A stretch of DNA of 64,000 bases from Streptomyces fuscichromogenes. GTDB lineage: Bacteria > Actinomycetota > Actinomycetes > Streptomycetales > Streptomycetaceae. The DNA lies in assembly GCF_014645815.1 (NCBI RefSeq), contig NZ_BMML01000024.1:1-64000 (forward strand). The letters are read 5' to 3'. Numbering within the stretch: position 1 is the first letter of the stretch; the number at the start of each line of letters is the position of its first letter. This document shows, piece after piece, positions 34,673 to 44,173 of the stretch. A model generated the notes under the pieces. That model was not told where the DNA came from and did no database searches. It saw nothing but the letters and a program-made list of their open reading frames with translations. The position numbers and the translations under genes are program-made.

Positions 34673-34705
34673 GAAGGCCCGGATCCCAAGAGGATCCGGG
34701 CCTTC
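34673..34705 (-). terminator. Terminator of initiator tRNA gene (copy 2)
   Basis: Perfect 14-bp stem GAAGGCCCGGATCC / GGATCCGGGCCTTC with a five-base loop, eight bases past the tRNA 3' end. Confidence 0.87.
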
Positions 34706-34713
34706 GACTTCAG

Positions 34714-34787
34714 TAGCGGGGACAGGATTTGAACCTGCGACCTCTGGGTTATGAGCCCAGCGAGCTACCGAGCTGCTCCACCCCGCG
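34714..34787 (-). tRNA. tRNA-Met, initiator type (CAT), copy 2
   Basis: Identical over 74 nt to the copy at 32445-32518: anticodon CAT, three G:C pairs in the anticodon stem, mismatch at 1:72, no encoded CCA. Its own terminator follows. Confidence 0.93.
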
Positions 34788-34909
34788 CCGTTGTGATGCA
34801 ACCTTATCACGGGGCGGGGCGGCTTGATCACCAGTGCGGGATCACCCGTGCGGCATCACCGGCTCGGGACCACCCTGATCGGGGTCATCCCGCTCCGGCC
34901 GTGCCCCGG

Positions 34910-37876
34910 TCATCCGCTCGGACTGGCACTCGCGCCGGGGCTCGGGCTGCCGCTGGGACTCGGACTGCTGCTGGCGGCAGGGCTCGGGCTGCTGCTCGCC
35001 GTCGTGCCGCCGCCGGCCTTCCCCGCCTTGGACTGCGCCTCCTCGGCCCGCTTGAGCGCGTCCTGAAGCTCGTCCTGCGCCTTGCCGTACGCCGTCCAGT
35101 CGCCCTTCTTCAGGGCCTCCTGGCCCGCCTCGAAGGCCTTCTGGGCGTCGTCCAGCGCCTGTTGGACGGTGGGGTTCGCGGACGTCGGCGGTGTGGTGGT
35201 CCCGGTGTCCGAGGATCCGGTGTCCGTGCCGTCCGAGCCGAAGATCTTGTCGAGTGCCTGGTCGAGGGTGTTCTCGAACGCGGTCTTGCCCTCGTAGGTC
35301 ACCAACACCTTGCGCAGCAAGGGGTACTTGACACCGGCACCGCGTACGTAGACGGGCTCCGCGTACAGCAGGCCGCCGTCCAGTGGCACGGTCAGCAGGT
35401 TCCCGTACTCCACCTCGGAGTCGCCGCCCTTGAGGAGTTTGATGGCGGCGGCGATCTCCTGTTCGGAGTTGAACTTGCTCTGGACCTGTTTGGGTCCGTC
35501 GACGGTCGTACTGGTCGGCAGTTTCAGGATTCTGATCTTGCCGTAGTCCTTGGAACCGGCCTCGGAGTCGACCGACATGAACGCGCTGAGGTTGTCCCGG
35601 CCGTTGGGGGTGAACGTCGTCGACAGCGAGAACGCCTGCGCGCTCTGGTCGGGCATCTTCATGCTCAGGTAGTACGGCGGCACCGCGTCGCCCGAGTTGT
35701 TGGTCGGGTCGTCCGGCACCTGCCACACCTCGCTGCCGGTCAGGAACGTCTGGGCGTCCGTCACGTGGTAGCGGGTGAGCAGCTCGCGCTGGACCTTGAA
35801 CAGGTCCTGCGGATACCGGAGATGGTCCATCAGGTCCTGCGAGATCGCGCTCTTCGGCTGCACCGTGCCGGGGAAGGCCTTCATCCAGGTCTTCAGCACC
35901 GGGTCCTCGGTGTCCCACTGGTAGAGCTTGACCGCGCCGGTGTACGCGTCGACGGTCGCCTTCACCGAGTTGCGGATGTAGTTGACCTGGTTCTGCTGGG
36001 CGACCACCGCACGGGAGTTGTTGGTCGCGGTCAGCGAGTCGGCCGTCGTGTCACCGAGGGTCGTACGGGAGGCGTAGGGGTAGCCGTTCGACGTCGTGTA
36101 GGCGTCGACGATCCACTGGATACGGCCCTGCACCACGGCCGGGTAGGCGTCGCCGTCGATGGTCAGCCAGGGGGCGACCGCCTCCACGCGCTCTTTGGGC
36201 GTGCGGTTGTACAGGATCCGCGAACCCTCGCCGATCGCGCCGGAGTACAGGATCTGCGGCTCGTTGAACGCCACCGCGTACGCGGCCCGGTTGATCGGGC
36301 TGGAGAGGCTGACCCCGCTCTTGCCCTGGTAGCTGGTGGTCTTCTCGCCGTTGTCGTCGGAGTAGTCGATCTCCTTCTGGGGACCGCCGACGATCGAGTA
36401 CGTGGTCGTCTTCTCGCCGTAGTAGACACGCTGCTGGAACGTGCCCAGGGAGCCCGTGGACGGCAGGTCGGACTCGGTGAAGACCGGCTGGCCCTGGTCG
36501 TCGGCCTCGGTGCCCTTGGCGGCGACCACGCCGTAGCCGTGGGTGTAGCGGAAGTGGTCGTTGATCCAGTTGTTCTTCGGGATGCCGGCCAGGTTCAGCT
36601 CGCGCAGCCCGAGGACGGTGTCCTGGACCTTCCCGTCCTTGGTGTAGCGGTCCACGTCCAGGTTGGTCGGGAACGCGTAGTAGTTCCGCATCTGCTGGAG
36701 CTGCTGGAACGTGGGCGACACGATGTTGGGGTCCATGATCCGGATGCTCGCCGTGTCGTCGACGTCGTCCCGGAGCTTGGTCTTGTCCGTGGTGGTGCTC
36801 TTGCCCGTGTACTCGCTGACCTGGGTGTCGTCGATGCCGTACGCCTCGCGGGTCGCCTTGAGGTTCTTCTGGACGTACGGGGCTTCCTTGGCCTGCTCGT
36901 TGGGCTGGACCTGGAACTTCTGGACGATCGCCGGATACAGGCCGCCGATGAGGATCGCGGACAGGACCATCAGGCCGAAGCCGATCACGGGCAGCTGCCA
37001 GGTGCGCCGCCACAGGGTGGCGAAGAACAGCAGCGCGCAGATGACGGCGATGCAGAACAGGATCGTCTTGGCCGGCAGGTACGCGTTCGCGTCGACGTAC
37101 CTCAGGCCGGTCCAGTTGTCGGTGGCCTTGAAGTCGCTGGACTTCACCGCCAGTCCGTAACGGTCGAGCCAGTAGGCGACCGCCTTGAGCGCGACGAAGA
37201 GGCCGAGCAGCACCGAGAGGTGTCCGGTCGCGGCACCGGTGGCGCGCGCGCCGGGGCTGGTGACGCGCAGCCCGCCGTACAGGTAGTGGGTGAGCGCGGC
37301 GGCGATCAGGGAGAGGATCGCGGTGGCGAAGCCGAAGCCCAGCAGGAAGCGGTACCAGGGCAGGTCGAAGGCGTAGAAGGAGACGTCGAGGTGGAACTGC
37401 GGGTCCTGCTGGTGGAAGGGCACGCCGTTGACCCACATCAGCCAGGTACGCCACTGGCCGGCCGCGGACGCGCCGGCGATCAGCCCGACCAGCGCGGTGA
37501 CCGCGAGCAGCAGCCACTTCTTGTACGGCGCGATGCCCATCCGGTAGCGGTCGAGGCTCTGCTGCTCCATGGACATGGCGCTCAGCGGGGGCCGCAACCG
37601 GTGCGCGAGCCAGATGTTGAAGCCCACAGCGGCCGCCATCAGCAGGCCGAAGACGGAGAACAGCCCGATCTTGGTCCACAGGGTGGTGGTGAACACCGAG
37701 GAGTAGTGCACCGACCGGTACCAGAGCCAGTCCGTCCAGAAGCCCGCGAACATGGTGAACGCCATGCCGAGCACGGCAAGGACGCCCAGTGTCAGGAGCA
37801 GGGTCCGGACACGCCGGGACGGTCGGCCCGCCGCTCTGATCCGTGGCCCCGTCGGGCCTCCGCCGCGGTCCGGCAT
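34910..37876 (-). CDS. UPF0182 family membrane protein (COG1615)
   Basis: A 988-residue protein of an actinobacterial/cyanobacterial family of unknown function. Seven N-terminal membrane helices (to about residue 310) precede a large extracytoplasmic region, then an Ala/Lys/Glu coiled stretch and a low-complexity Ser-Pro tail of about 35 residues. ATG at 37876 (MPDRGGGPTGP) is chosen from conservation; ribosome-site support is weak and an in-frame GTG seven codons upstream is possible. Divergent from the PPA1309 gene. Confidence 0.92.
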   Translation of the reverse strand: MPDRGGGPTGPRIRAAGRPSRRVRTLLLTLGVLAVLGMAFTMFAGFWTDWLWYRSVHYSSVFTTTLWTKIGLFSVFGLLMAAAVGFNIWLAHRLRPPLSAMSMEQQSLDRYRMGIAPYKKWLLLAVTALVGLIAGASAAGQWRTWLMWVNGVPFHQQDPQFHLDVSFYAFDLPWYRFLLGFGFATAILSLIAAALTHYLYGGLRVTSPGARATGAATGHLSVLLGLFVALKAVAYWLDRYGLAVKSSDFKATDNWTGLRYVDANAYLPAKTILFCIAVICALLFFATLWRRTWQLPVIGFGLMVLSAILIGGLYPAIVQKFQVQPNEQAKEAPYVQKNLKATREAYGIDDTQVSEYTGKSTTTDKTKLRDDVDDTASIRIMDPNIVSPTFQQLQQMRNYYAFPTNLDVDRYTKDGKVQDTVLGLRELNLAGIPKNNWINDHFRYTHGYGVVAAKGTEADDQGQPVFTESDLPSTGSLGTFQQRVYYGEKTTTYSIVGGPQKEIDYSDDNGEKTTSYQGKSGVSLSSPINRAAYAVAFNEPQILYSGAIGEGSRILYNRTPKERVEAVAPWLTIDGDAYPAVVQGRIQWIVDAYTTSNGYPYASRTTLGDTTADSLTATNNSRAVVAQQNQVNYIRNSVKATVDAYTGAVKLYQWDTEDPVLKTWMKAFPGTVQPKSAISQDLMDHLRYPQDLFKVQRELLTRYHVTDAQTFLTGSEVWQVPDDPTNNSGDAVPPYYLSMKMPDQSAQAFSLSTTFTPNGRDNLSAFMSVDSEAGSKDYGKIRILKLPTSTTVDGPKQVQSKFNSEQEIAAAIKLLKGGDSEVEYGNLLTVPLDGGLLYAEPVYVRGAGVKYPLLRKVLVTYEGKTAFENTLDQALDKIFGSDGTDTGSSDTGTTTPPTSANPTVQQALDDAQKAFEAGQEALKKGDWTAYGKAQDELQDALKRAEEAQSKAGKAGGGTTASSSPSPAASSSPSPSGSPSPGASASPSG

Positions 37877-38082
37877 CTGGAAAGCCAAGGTGCGCACCTC
37901 GAAGTCGCTGTTGTCGCCGTAGATCTGCTCACAGATCGGCTGTTGATCCGCTTTTGTTCCATCAGAACCCCGGGTCCCGGGGCCCTCCGTGGCCCCCCGT
38001 GATCGCGGGGCCACACCTATGCAACTTACTCACGGTTTACTCGGTTCCCGATTCCGGCCATGAACGAGGCAGGATTGTGACC

Positions 38083-38625
38083 ATGTCCAACACTCCCATG
38101 GCAGCGAACCCGCTCACCCGGGCCGTACTCGAGATCGACGAGTACGCCTCCGGCCTCGGCTGGGACCAGCCCGCTCGCCTCTTCGCCCTCGTCGACACCG
38201 CGCGGCTGCGCACTCAGGAACCGGCTCTCGCCGCCCAGCTCGGTCTGGACGAGGAGTCCACGACCACCGGGCTCACTCCGATCGAGCAGGACGAAGTGCC
38301 AACGGACAAAGCGCTGGACGAGTTCCTGGGCACCATCGCCTGGCCGGACGCGGTGGTCGGCTGCGCGCTCACGGTGGAACGCCTGATGCTGCCGCCGTCC
38401 GCCGAGTCCCAGGTCCCCGAGGGACTGAGCGACGCCAGGCTGGCCAAGTGGGTGGCGAGCCACCCCGACCGCCAGGAGGTCCGGATGACGGTCGCGGTGC
38501 TGCGCGACGGCAGCCGCGACTCGGCGGTTCGCCTGCGCGAGAAGGACTCGCCGACGGAGGTCCTCACCGGCCCCGAGCTGGTCCCGGGCCTGGCGGACGC
38601 CCTGAAGGCGACGTTCGAGGACTGA
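38083..38625 (+). CDS. PPA1309 family protein
   Basis: A 180-residue soluble, acidic protein of a conserved actinobacterial family with no known function. Typical features are the N-terminal PLTRAVLEIDEYASGLGWDQPARLFALVDT and the central TIAWPDAVVGCALTVERLMLPP. It is usually found beside the UPF0182 gene, as here. ATG at 38083 with AGGCAGGA upstream. Confidence 0.88.
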   Translation: MSNTPMAANPLTRAVLEIDEYASGLGWDQPARLFALVDTARLRTQEPALAAQLGLDEESTTTGLTPIEQDEVPTDKALDEFLGTIAWPDAVVGCALTVERLMLPPSAESQVPEGLSDARLAKWVASHPDRQEVRMTVAVLRDGSRDSAVRLREKDSPTEVLTGPELVPGLADALKATFED

Positions 38626-38684
38626 GACCGCCGCCGCGGGCGTCCCTCGTCAGGAAGGGCGCCCCCGGCCTCGTACCCGCCCTC

Positions 38685-39782
38685 TCAGCCCTTGGTGGTG
38701 CACTTCGGCAGGGCGCCGGTGTCTCCGCTGCGGATGTCCTTGAGGGCACCGAGAGCGTCGTCGATGGTCTTGACCTTGATCAGGGTGAGCCCGCTCGGGG
38801 TGTCCTTGGCGGCCTCGGCGCAGTTGTCGGCCGGGGTGAGGAAGTACTGGGCGCCCTTGCTGCGCGCACCGATGGTCTTCAGCGAGATGCCGCCGATCGG
38901 ACCGACGGTGCCGTCGTCGTCGATCGTGCCGGTACCCGCGACGAACTTGCCGCCGGTGAGGCTGCCCGGGGTGAGCTTGTCGTAGATCCCGAGCGAGAAC
39001 ATCAGCCCGGCGCTCGGCCCGCCGACGTCGGCGAGCTTGATGTCGATGGAGAACGGGAACGTGTGATCGGTCCCGGCGGAGATCCCGACGATGGCGCGCT
39101 TCGTGCCGCTGTCGTCCGACGTGGCCGTGGTGATGGTGACGTTCTGGGTCTTGGTGGCCGTCTTGTTCGCCTTCTCGGCGGCGGCCTGCTCCTTGGCCGG
39201 GACGACGGTGAAGACGACCTTCTCGCCGGGCTTGTGCTTGGTCACCAGGGTGGCGACGTCGGCCGGCTCCTTGATCGCCGTGCCGTCGACGGCCTTGATC
39301 ACGTCACCGGCGTGCAGCCTGCCCTCGGACGGCGAGCCCTTGAGGACCGTGGAGACGATCACCCAGGACTTCACCGGGACGCCCAGCTCCTTCAGGGCGG
39401 CGACCTTCGCGCTCTCCTGGGACTCGCTGAATTCCTCGGCGTTCTCCTGGGTGGACTGCTGCTCCGTCTTGCCGTCCGGGTAGAGCGTGTCGTGCGGCAC
39501 GACCTTGTTGTCGTGCGAGAGCCACCCGTAGACCGCCTCGACGAGGTTCATCTTGTAGTCGGCGCTGGTGACCCGCACCGTGGTCATGTTCAGATGCCCG
39601 GAGGTCGCGTAGGTCTTGTGACCGGAGATCTGCAGCACCGGCTCGCCGTCGTGGTCCCCGAGCGTGTTCACGGTCGGGCCGGGAGACATCTCCGAGTACG
39701 GCACGTTGATGAGCACTCCGGCGCACAGGAGCGCGATCAGCATCAGAGTGGAGGCGAGCATCGTCGCGGTGCGGCGTGGCAT
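38685..39782 (-). CDS. PDZ- and Lon-type S16 peptidase (YlbL family)
   Basis: A 365-residue membrane-anchored protease: N-terminal helix (8-27), PDZ domain (about 125-220; LKGSPSEGRLHAGDVIKAVDG) and an S16 Lon-type domain with the Ser in GGPSAGLMFSLGIYD and Lys in GISLKTIGA, forming the Ser-Lys dyad. The catalytic part faces outside. Family members degrade membrane or wall-associated substrates; here the substrate is unknown. Start ATG 39782. Confidence 0.92.
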   Translation of the reverse strand: MPRRTATMLASTLMLIALLCAGVLINVPYSEMSPGPTVNTLGDHDGEPVLQISGHKTYATSGHLNMTTVRVTSADYKMNLVEAVYGWLSHDNKVVPHDTLYPDGKTEQQSTQENAEEFSESQESAKVAALKELGVPVKSWVIVSTVLKGSPSEGRLHAGDVIKAVDGTAIKEPADVATLVTKHKPGEKVVFTVVPAKEQAAAEKANKTATKTQNVTITTATSDDSGTKRAIVGISAGTDHTFPFSIDIKLADVGGPSAGLMFSLGIYDKLTPGSLTGGKFVAGTGTIDDDGTVGPIGGISLKTIGARSKGAQYFLTPADNCAEAAKDTPSGLTLIKVKTIDDALGALKDIRSGDTGALPKCTTKG

Positions 39783-39842
39783 GCGAAGACAGTACGGGAC
39801 GGGTCTGTCAGCGCACCGTCAGGGCCACCCCCCACACGCGGC

Positions 39843-40007
39843 TCAGCTGCCGGAGCGGGACTTCTCCATGGCCTCGCGGAAGCGCGCGTAGCCGTCGAGT
39901 TCCGGCCCGTCGCTGCGCGCTCTCCTGGTCCGGTTGGCCCAGCTGCCCCACAGACCGGCACCGACCGCCGCCAAAAGCGGAATCAGCAACCAGACGAGCG
40001 CTGCCAT
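39843..40007 (-). CDS. Small membrane protein
   Basis: A 54-residue product with one membrane helix (MAALVWLLIPLLAAVGAGLWGSW) and a basic/acidic tail RTRRARSDGPELDGYARFREAMEKS. The start at 40007 is favoured because TTGGAGGTCGGC lies just upstream; longer in-frame starts lack one. The gene reads into the S16 peptidase gene and may be co-transcribed with it. Function unknown. Confidence 0.65.
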   Translation of the reverse strand: MAALVWLLIPLLAAVGAGLWGSWANRTRRARSDGPELDGYARFREAMEKSRSGS

Positions 40008-40123
40008 GCCGACCTCCAACCCCATGAGCATCCGCGACTGACCGATCAGCAGATTAATCACCCGCACTGACAACGCTCACGCGAGGGGTACGGTTACGCA
40101 AGCGGAGGCCGGACAGGGGTCAT

Positions 40124-40585
<462 letters not shown>

Positions 40586-40620
40586 ACCCCCATGGTGCCG
40601 CAAGCCCCCTTTGAGGACGA

Positions 40621-40728
40621 CAGCCGGTCCGCACCGCTCTCCAGCCCGTCCGCCGTTCGAGGCTGTCTTTCAGCCCGTCCGGCGTTCGATGACATCTGTC
40701 AGCCCGTCCGGCGTTTGAGGACGAGGCC
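40621..40728. repeat. Tandem ~29-bp repeats in moaE-SDR intergenic region
   Basis: CAGCCCGTCCG(G/C)CGTTYGA begins at 40642, 40671 and 40700, an exact 29-bp spacing, with a shorter diverged unit at 40621. The last unit continues into a GGGGGTCCGGGGGCGGCAGC-type element (40740-40760). The repeat is non-coding. Confidence 0.75.
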
Positions 40729-40838
40729 GAAGGCCGATGCGGGGGTCCGGGGGCGGCAGCCCCCGAATCGGGCGGTCGAAGGGGGCCCACCCCCTGGAGG
40801 ACGGGACGGGTAGGGGCGGCGGGGGCGAGAACCCGCCC

Positions 40839-41951
40839 TCAGATCCGCCGCCGCGCCTTCCGAGCCCGCCGCACCACAGCCGCCGCCCCCAACAACGCCA
40901 CCGTCGCCCCCGCCGCCCCCGCCGCCGTCGCGTCCTTCCGCCCCAGCCGCCGCCCGACCACCGTGTGCCGCCCCGCCACCTCCTCCAGCAACTCGGCCAG
41001 CACCTCCTCGTTCGTCCACCCCGGCCGCCACCCGGCGTCGTGCAACCGGCTCCCGCTCACCACCCACGGATACATCGTGTACGCGAGATCCCCGGCCGGC
41101 GACGGCGTCAGCCCGATCCGGTGCAGCCGAGCCGCGGCCCCCAGCGCCACCGCCGACGGCAGCTCCATCCGCCGGATCCCGCTGAGCTCCTCGACCTCCT
41201 CCTGCTCCAGCCACCCGTCGCACCCGACCGCGAGCTCCCCGTCGACCTTCTCCAGGACGGCGTACTCCAGCGCACTGCACAGATCCTCGACGTGACAGAA
41301 CTGCCAGGCCGGCCGCGACCCGGCCACGACAAGGAGCCGAGGCGACTCGAAGTACCTGGTCAGCGCGGTGTCGGTACCCCCGACCAGCACCGCGGGGCGC
41401 ACGACGGTGACATTGAGCCCAGGGTGCGCGCGAGGCGCCCGGCGCGCGAGCCGCTCGATCTCCAGCAGGTCGCCGACCCCGGTGGCCTCCGCCGTCGCCC
41501 GCAACTCCGCGTCCTCGGACAGCGGCAGCTCGTTCTCCGGAAGCGCGCCGTAGACCATCGCCGAGGTGCACAGCACCACGCGGTGCACACCGGCCGCGGC
41601 CGCCGCCGTCAGCACGGTCTGCGTCCCCCGCACGTTGTACGCCGTCCGGGCGGCCGAATCGGTCTCCAGATCCAGGTCGAGCGCGAGATGCACCACCACG
41701 TCGGCCCCGCGGAGCTTGTCCGCGATGGCCGGATCCCGCACGTCGAGGATGTGCCACTGGGCATCCGGGCACTCCCCGCGCCGCTCGTCGATGGCGATGA
41801 CCTGCCTGATCTCCTCGGACGCGGCCAGCCGCTCGGTGAGCAGCGCGCCGACCCCGGTCGCGGCGCCGGTCACGGCGACGACGGGCCCGCGCACGGCGGC
41901 AGGGGTTGACGGGTTTCGCGCTGCGCGAACCTGCGGATCTGGGGAACTCAC
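40839..41951 (-). CDS. NAD-dependent epimerase/dehydratase (SDR family)
   Basis: A 370-residue extended SDR. The Rossmann nucleotide loop is VTGAATGVGALL; ADVVVHLALDLD and VVLCTSAMVYGAL follow, the last holding Ser and Tyr, but a clear catalytic Lys four residues later is missing (YGALP). The C-terminus has a hydrophobic, basic tail (AGATVALLGAAAVVRRARKARRR) that could anchor it to the membrane. GTG at 41951 has GGAG 8 bases before it. Substrate unknown; the altered YxxxK suggests an atypical or binding-only member. Confidence 0.82.
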   Translation of the reverse strand: MSSPDPQVRAARNPSTPAAVRGPVVAVTGAATGVGALLTERLAASEEIRQVIAIDERRGECPDAQWHILDVRDPAIADKLRGADVVVHLALDLDLETDSAARTAYNVRGTQTVLTAAAAAGVHRVVLCTSAMVYGALPENELPLSEDAELRATAEATGVGDLLEIERLARRAPRAHPGLNVTVVRPAVLVGGTDTALTRYFESPRLLVVAGSRPAWQFCHVEDLCSALEYAVLEKVDGELAVGCDGWLEQEEVEELSGIRRMELPSAVALGAAARLHRIGLTPSPAGDLAYTMYPWVVSGSRLHDAGWRPGWTNEEVLAELLEEVAGRHTVVGRRLGRKDATAAGAAGATVALLGAAAVVRRARKARRRI

Positions 41952-42143
41952 CGGGCGTCTCCAGCGGTTGTCTTCAGTACGAGCGTGAGTGACGCGTACG
42001 TACCAGGTGGCATCCATCCTGCCGCAGGCCGACTGTCGGCGAAGCACCGAGGCCCGATCGGGTCAGGGTGTCTACGCTGGGTGGTGTTGTCGGTCAGCCG
42101 CGCCGCCGGAGAGAACCGGTGGCCTTACCAGCCGAGGATTCCC

Positions 42144-43580
42144 GTGAGTGACACCCCATTCGGTTTCGGCCTTCCGCCGGAGGAGCCGGAAGACGGCGAC
42201 GAGGGCAAGAAGAAGGACCAGCAGAGCGGTGGTGGGCAGGGACCGGCCAACCCGTTCGGTTTCGGCACACCCGGGGCCGGCGGCTTCGGCGGTCCCGGCG
42301 CCGACAATCCGTTCGCTGCCATGTTCGGTTCACTGAACCCCACCGACCTGGGCGCGGCGTTCCAGCAGCTGGGCCAGATGCTCTCGTACGAGGGCGGCCC
42401 GGTGAACTGGGACATGGCCAAGCAGATCGCCCGCCAGACGGTCTCCCAGGGCACTTCGGACGGCGTCAAGGACGCGAGCGTCGGTCCCGCCGAGCGCACC
42501 GCGGTCCAGGAGGCCGTCCGGCTGGCCGACCTGTGGCTGGACGACGCGACGTCGCTGCCGTCCGGTTCCGGCTCGGCCGTGGCCTGGTCGCGCGCGGAGT
42601 GGGTCGAGGCGACGCTGCCCGCCTGGCAGGAGCTGGTCGACCCGGTGGCCGAGCGGGTCGGCGCCGCGATGGGCGACGTCCTGCCGGAGGAGATGCAGGC
42701 CATGGCGGGCCCGCTGATCGGCATGATGCGCTCGATGGGCGGCGCCATGTTCGGCACCCAGATCGGGCAGGCCGTGGGCGTGCTCGCGGGCGAGGTCGTC
42801 GGTTCGACCGACATCGGCCTGCCGCTGACCCCGGCCGGCAAGGCCGCGCTGCTGCCGGTGAACATCGAGGCGTTCGGCAAGGACCTCGGCGTGCCCAAGG
42901 AGGAGGTGCGGCTCTACCTCGCGCTGCGCGAGGCGGCCCACCAGCGCCTCTTCTCGCACGTGCCGTGGCTGCGCTCGCACCTGTTCGGCGCGGTCGACGG
43001 GTACGCGCGCGGCATCAAGGTCGACACCGCCAAGCTGGAGGACGTGGTCGGCCAGTTCGACCCGCAGAACCCCGAGCAGCTCCAGGACGCCCTTCAGCAG
43101 GGCATGTTCCAGCCGGAGGACACGCCCGAGCAGAAGGCCGCCCTGGCCCGTCTGGAGACCGCTCTGGCGCTCGTCGAGGGCTGGGTCGACGCGGTGGTCC
43201 ACGCGGCCGCGAAACCGCGTCTGGCGACCGCCGACGCGCTGCGCGAGACCCTGCGCCGCCGCCGTGCCACGGGCGGCCCCGCGGAGCAGACCTTCGCCAC
43301 GCTGATCGGCCTGGAGCTGCGCCCGCGCCGGCTGCGCGACGCCTCCCGCCTGTGGGCCTCGCTCACGGACGCGCGCGGTGTCGACGGCCGTGACGCCCTC
43401 TGGGCGCACCCGGACATGCTGCCGACGGCCGGCGACCTGGACGACCCGGACGGCTTCGTGCACCGCGAGCAGCTGGACTTCTCCGAGCTGGACAAGATGC
43501 TCGGCGAGGCCGCGCAGAGGCCCGACCTGCACAAGAAGGACGGCCAGGAGGACCAGGCAAAGGGCGACGACACCGAGTGA
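42144..43580 (+). CDS. DUF2342 zinc-dependent metallohydrolase family protein
   Basis: A 478-residue protein with an N-terminal Gly/Pro-rich, low-complexity segment (residues 1-55) and the DUF2342 (zincin-like) core. The helical region EVRLYLALREAAHQRLFSHVPWL near residue 265 carries conserved Glu and two His, which fit a zinc site, although not a standard HExxH. GTG at 42144 with GAGGA upstream is preferred over the in-frame start at 41985. Overlap with the NUDIX start (GTGA) suggests coupling. Confidence 0.87.
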   Translation: MSDTPFGFGLPPEEPEDGDEGKKKDQQSGGGQGPANPFGFGTPGAGGFGGPGADNPFAAMFGSLNPTDLGAAFQQLGQMLSYEGGPVNWDMAKQIARQTVSQGTSDGVKDASVGPAERTAVQEAVRLADLWLDDATSLPSGSGSAVAWSRAEWVEATLPAWQELVDPVAERVGAAMGDVLPEEMQAMAGPLIGMMRSMGGAMFGTQIGQAVGVLAGEVVGSTDIGLPLTPAGKAALLPVNIEAFGKDLGVPKEEVRLYLALREAAHQRLFSHVPWLRSHLFGAVDGYARGIKVDTAKLEDVVGQFDPQNPEQLQDALQQGMFQPEDTPEQKAALARLETALALVEGWVDAVVHAAAKPRLATADALRETLRRRRATGGPAEQTFATLIGLELRPRRLRDASRLWASLTDARGVDGRDALWAHPDMLPTAGDLDDPDGFVHREQLDFSELDKMLGEAAQRPDLHKKDGQEDQAKGDDTE

Positions 43581-44098
43581 GCCTGTACGACGACGTGGTC
43601 CTCGTCCTCAAGGGGCACGAGGGCCAGGACGAGCTGCGCCAGGCCTACCTGGACCACCTCGCGGAGCACTCGGACGGCGTCTGGAAGGCCTGTCACGCAG
43701 GTCATGTCACGGCGAGCGCGCTGGTCGTCGACCCCGAGCACGGCCGGGTGCTGCTGACCCTCCACAGGAAGCTGCGGATGTGGCTGCAGATGGGCGGCCA
43801 CTGCGAGCCCGGCGACGCCACCCTGGCGGCAGCGGCCCTGCGGGAGGCGACCGAGGAGTCCGGCATCTCCGGGCTGACGCTGCTGCCGGGCGGCCCCGTC
43901 CGCCTGGACCGGCACGCGATCCCGGCGCCGTGCCACTGGCACTTCGACGTCCAGTACGCGGCCCTCGCCCCGCGGGGCGCCGCCCACGCGATCAGCGACG
44001 AGTCCCTCGACCTGCGCTGGTTCGGCTACGACGAGGTACCGAAGGTCGCCGACGACTCGGTCGTACGGTTGCTGGAAGGGACCCGCGCACGGATCTGA
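43577..44098 (+). CDS. NUDIX hydrolase
   Basis: A 173-residue NUDIX protein with box GGHCEPGDATLAAAALREATEESGI. The box has one extra residue between GHCEPG and REATEE compared with the canonical GX5EX7REUXEEXGU spacing, and the first catalytic-side Glu is Asp. The metal-binding REATEES part is intact, so activity is likely. Substrate not predictable. GTG at 43577 overlaps the upstream stop by four bases. Confidence 0.87.
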   Translation: MSLYDDVVLVLKGHEGQDELRQAYLDHLAEHSDGVWKACHAGHVTASALVVDPEHGRVLLTLHRKLRMWLQMGGHCEPGDATLAAAALREATEESGISGLTLLPGGPVRLDRHAIPAPCHWHFDVQYAALAPRGAAHAISDESLDLRWFGYDEVPKVADDSVVRLLEGTRARI

Positions 44099-44128
44099 CC
44101 TGCGGTTTCCAAGAATCTCCGCGCATGT

Positions 44129-44162
44129 GTAAGGGGCGCCCGCACGGGCAGGCGCCCCTTAC
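44129..44162. terminator. Bidirectional terminator between NUDIX and AIM24 genes
   Basis: Perfect 12-bp stem GTAAGGGGCGCC / GGCGCCCCTTAC with a 10-base loop, 30 bp after the NUDIX stop and 12 bp before the AIM24 stop. Confidence 0.85.
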
Positions 44163-44173
44163 CGCTCGGCCGG

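Noticed and set aside
34751..38002. Plus-strand 1083-residue open frame opposite the UPF0182 gene
   Set aside because: It mirrors a real, conserved membrane gene on the other strand; such antisense open frames are expected from high third-position GC and it has low-complexity Arg/Gly/Val/Asp composition.
40642..40728. CRISPR array
   Set aside because: The 29-bp period reflects direct tandem repeats without distinct spacers or cas genes nearby.
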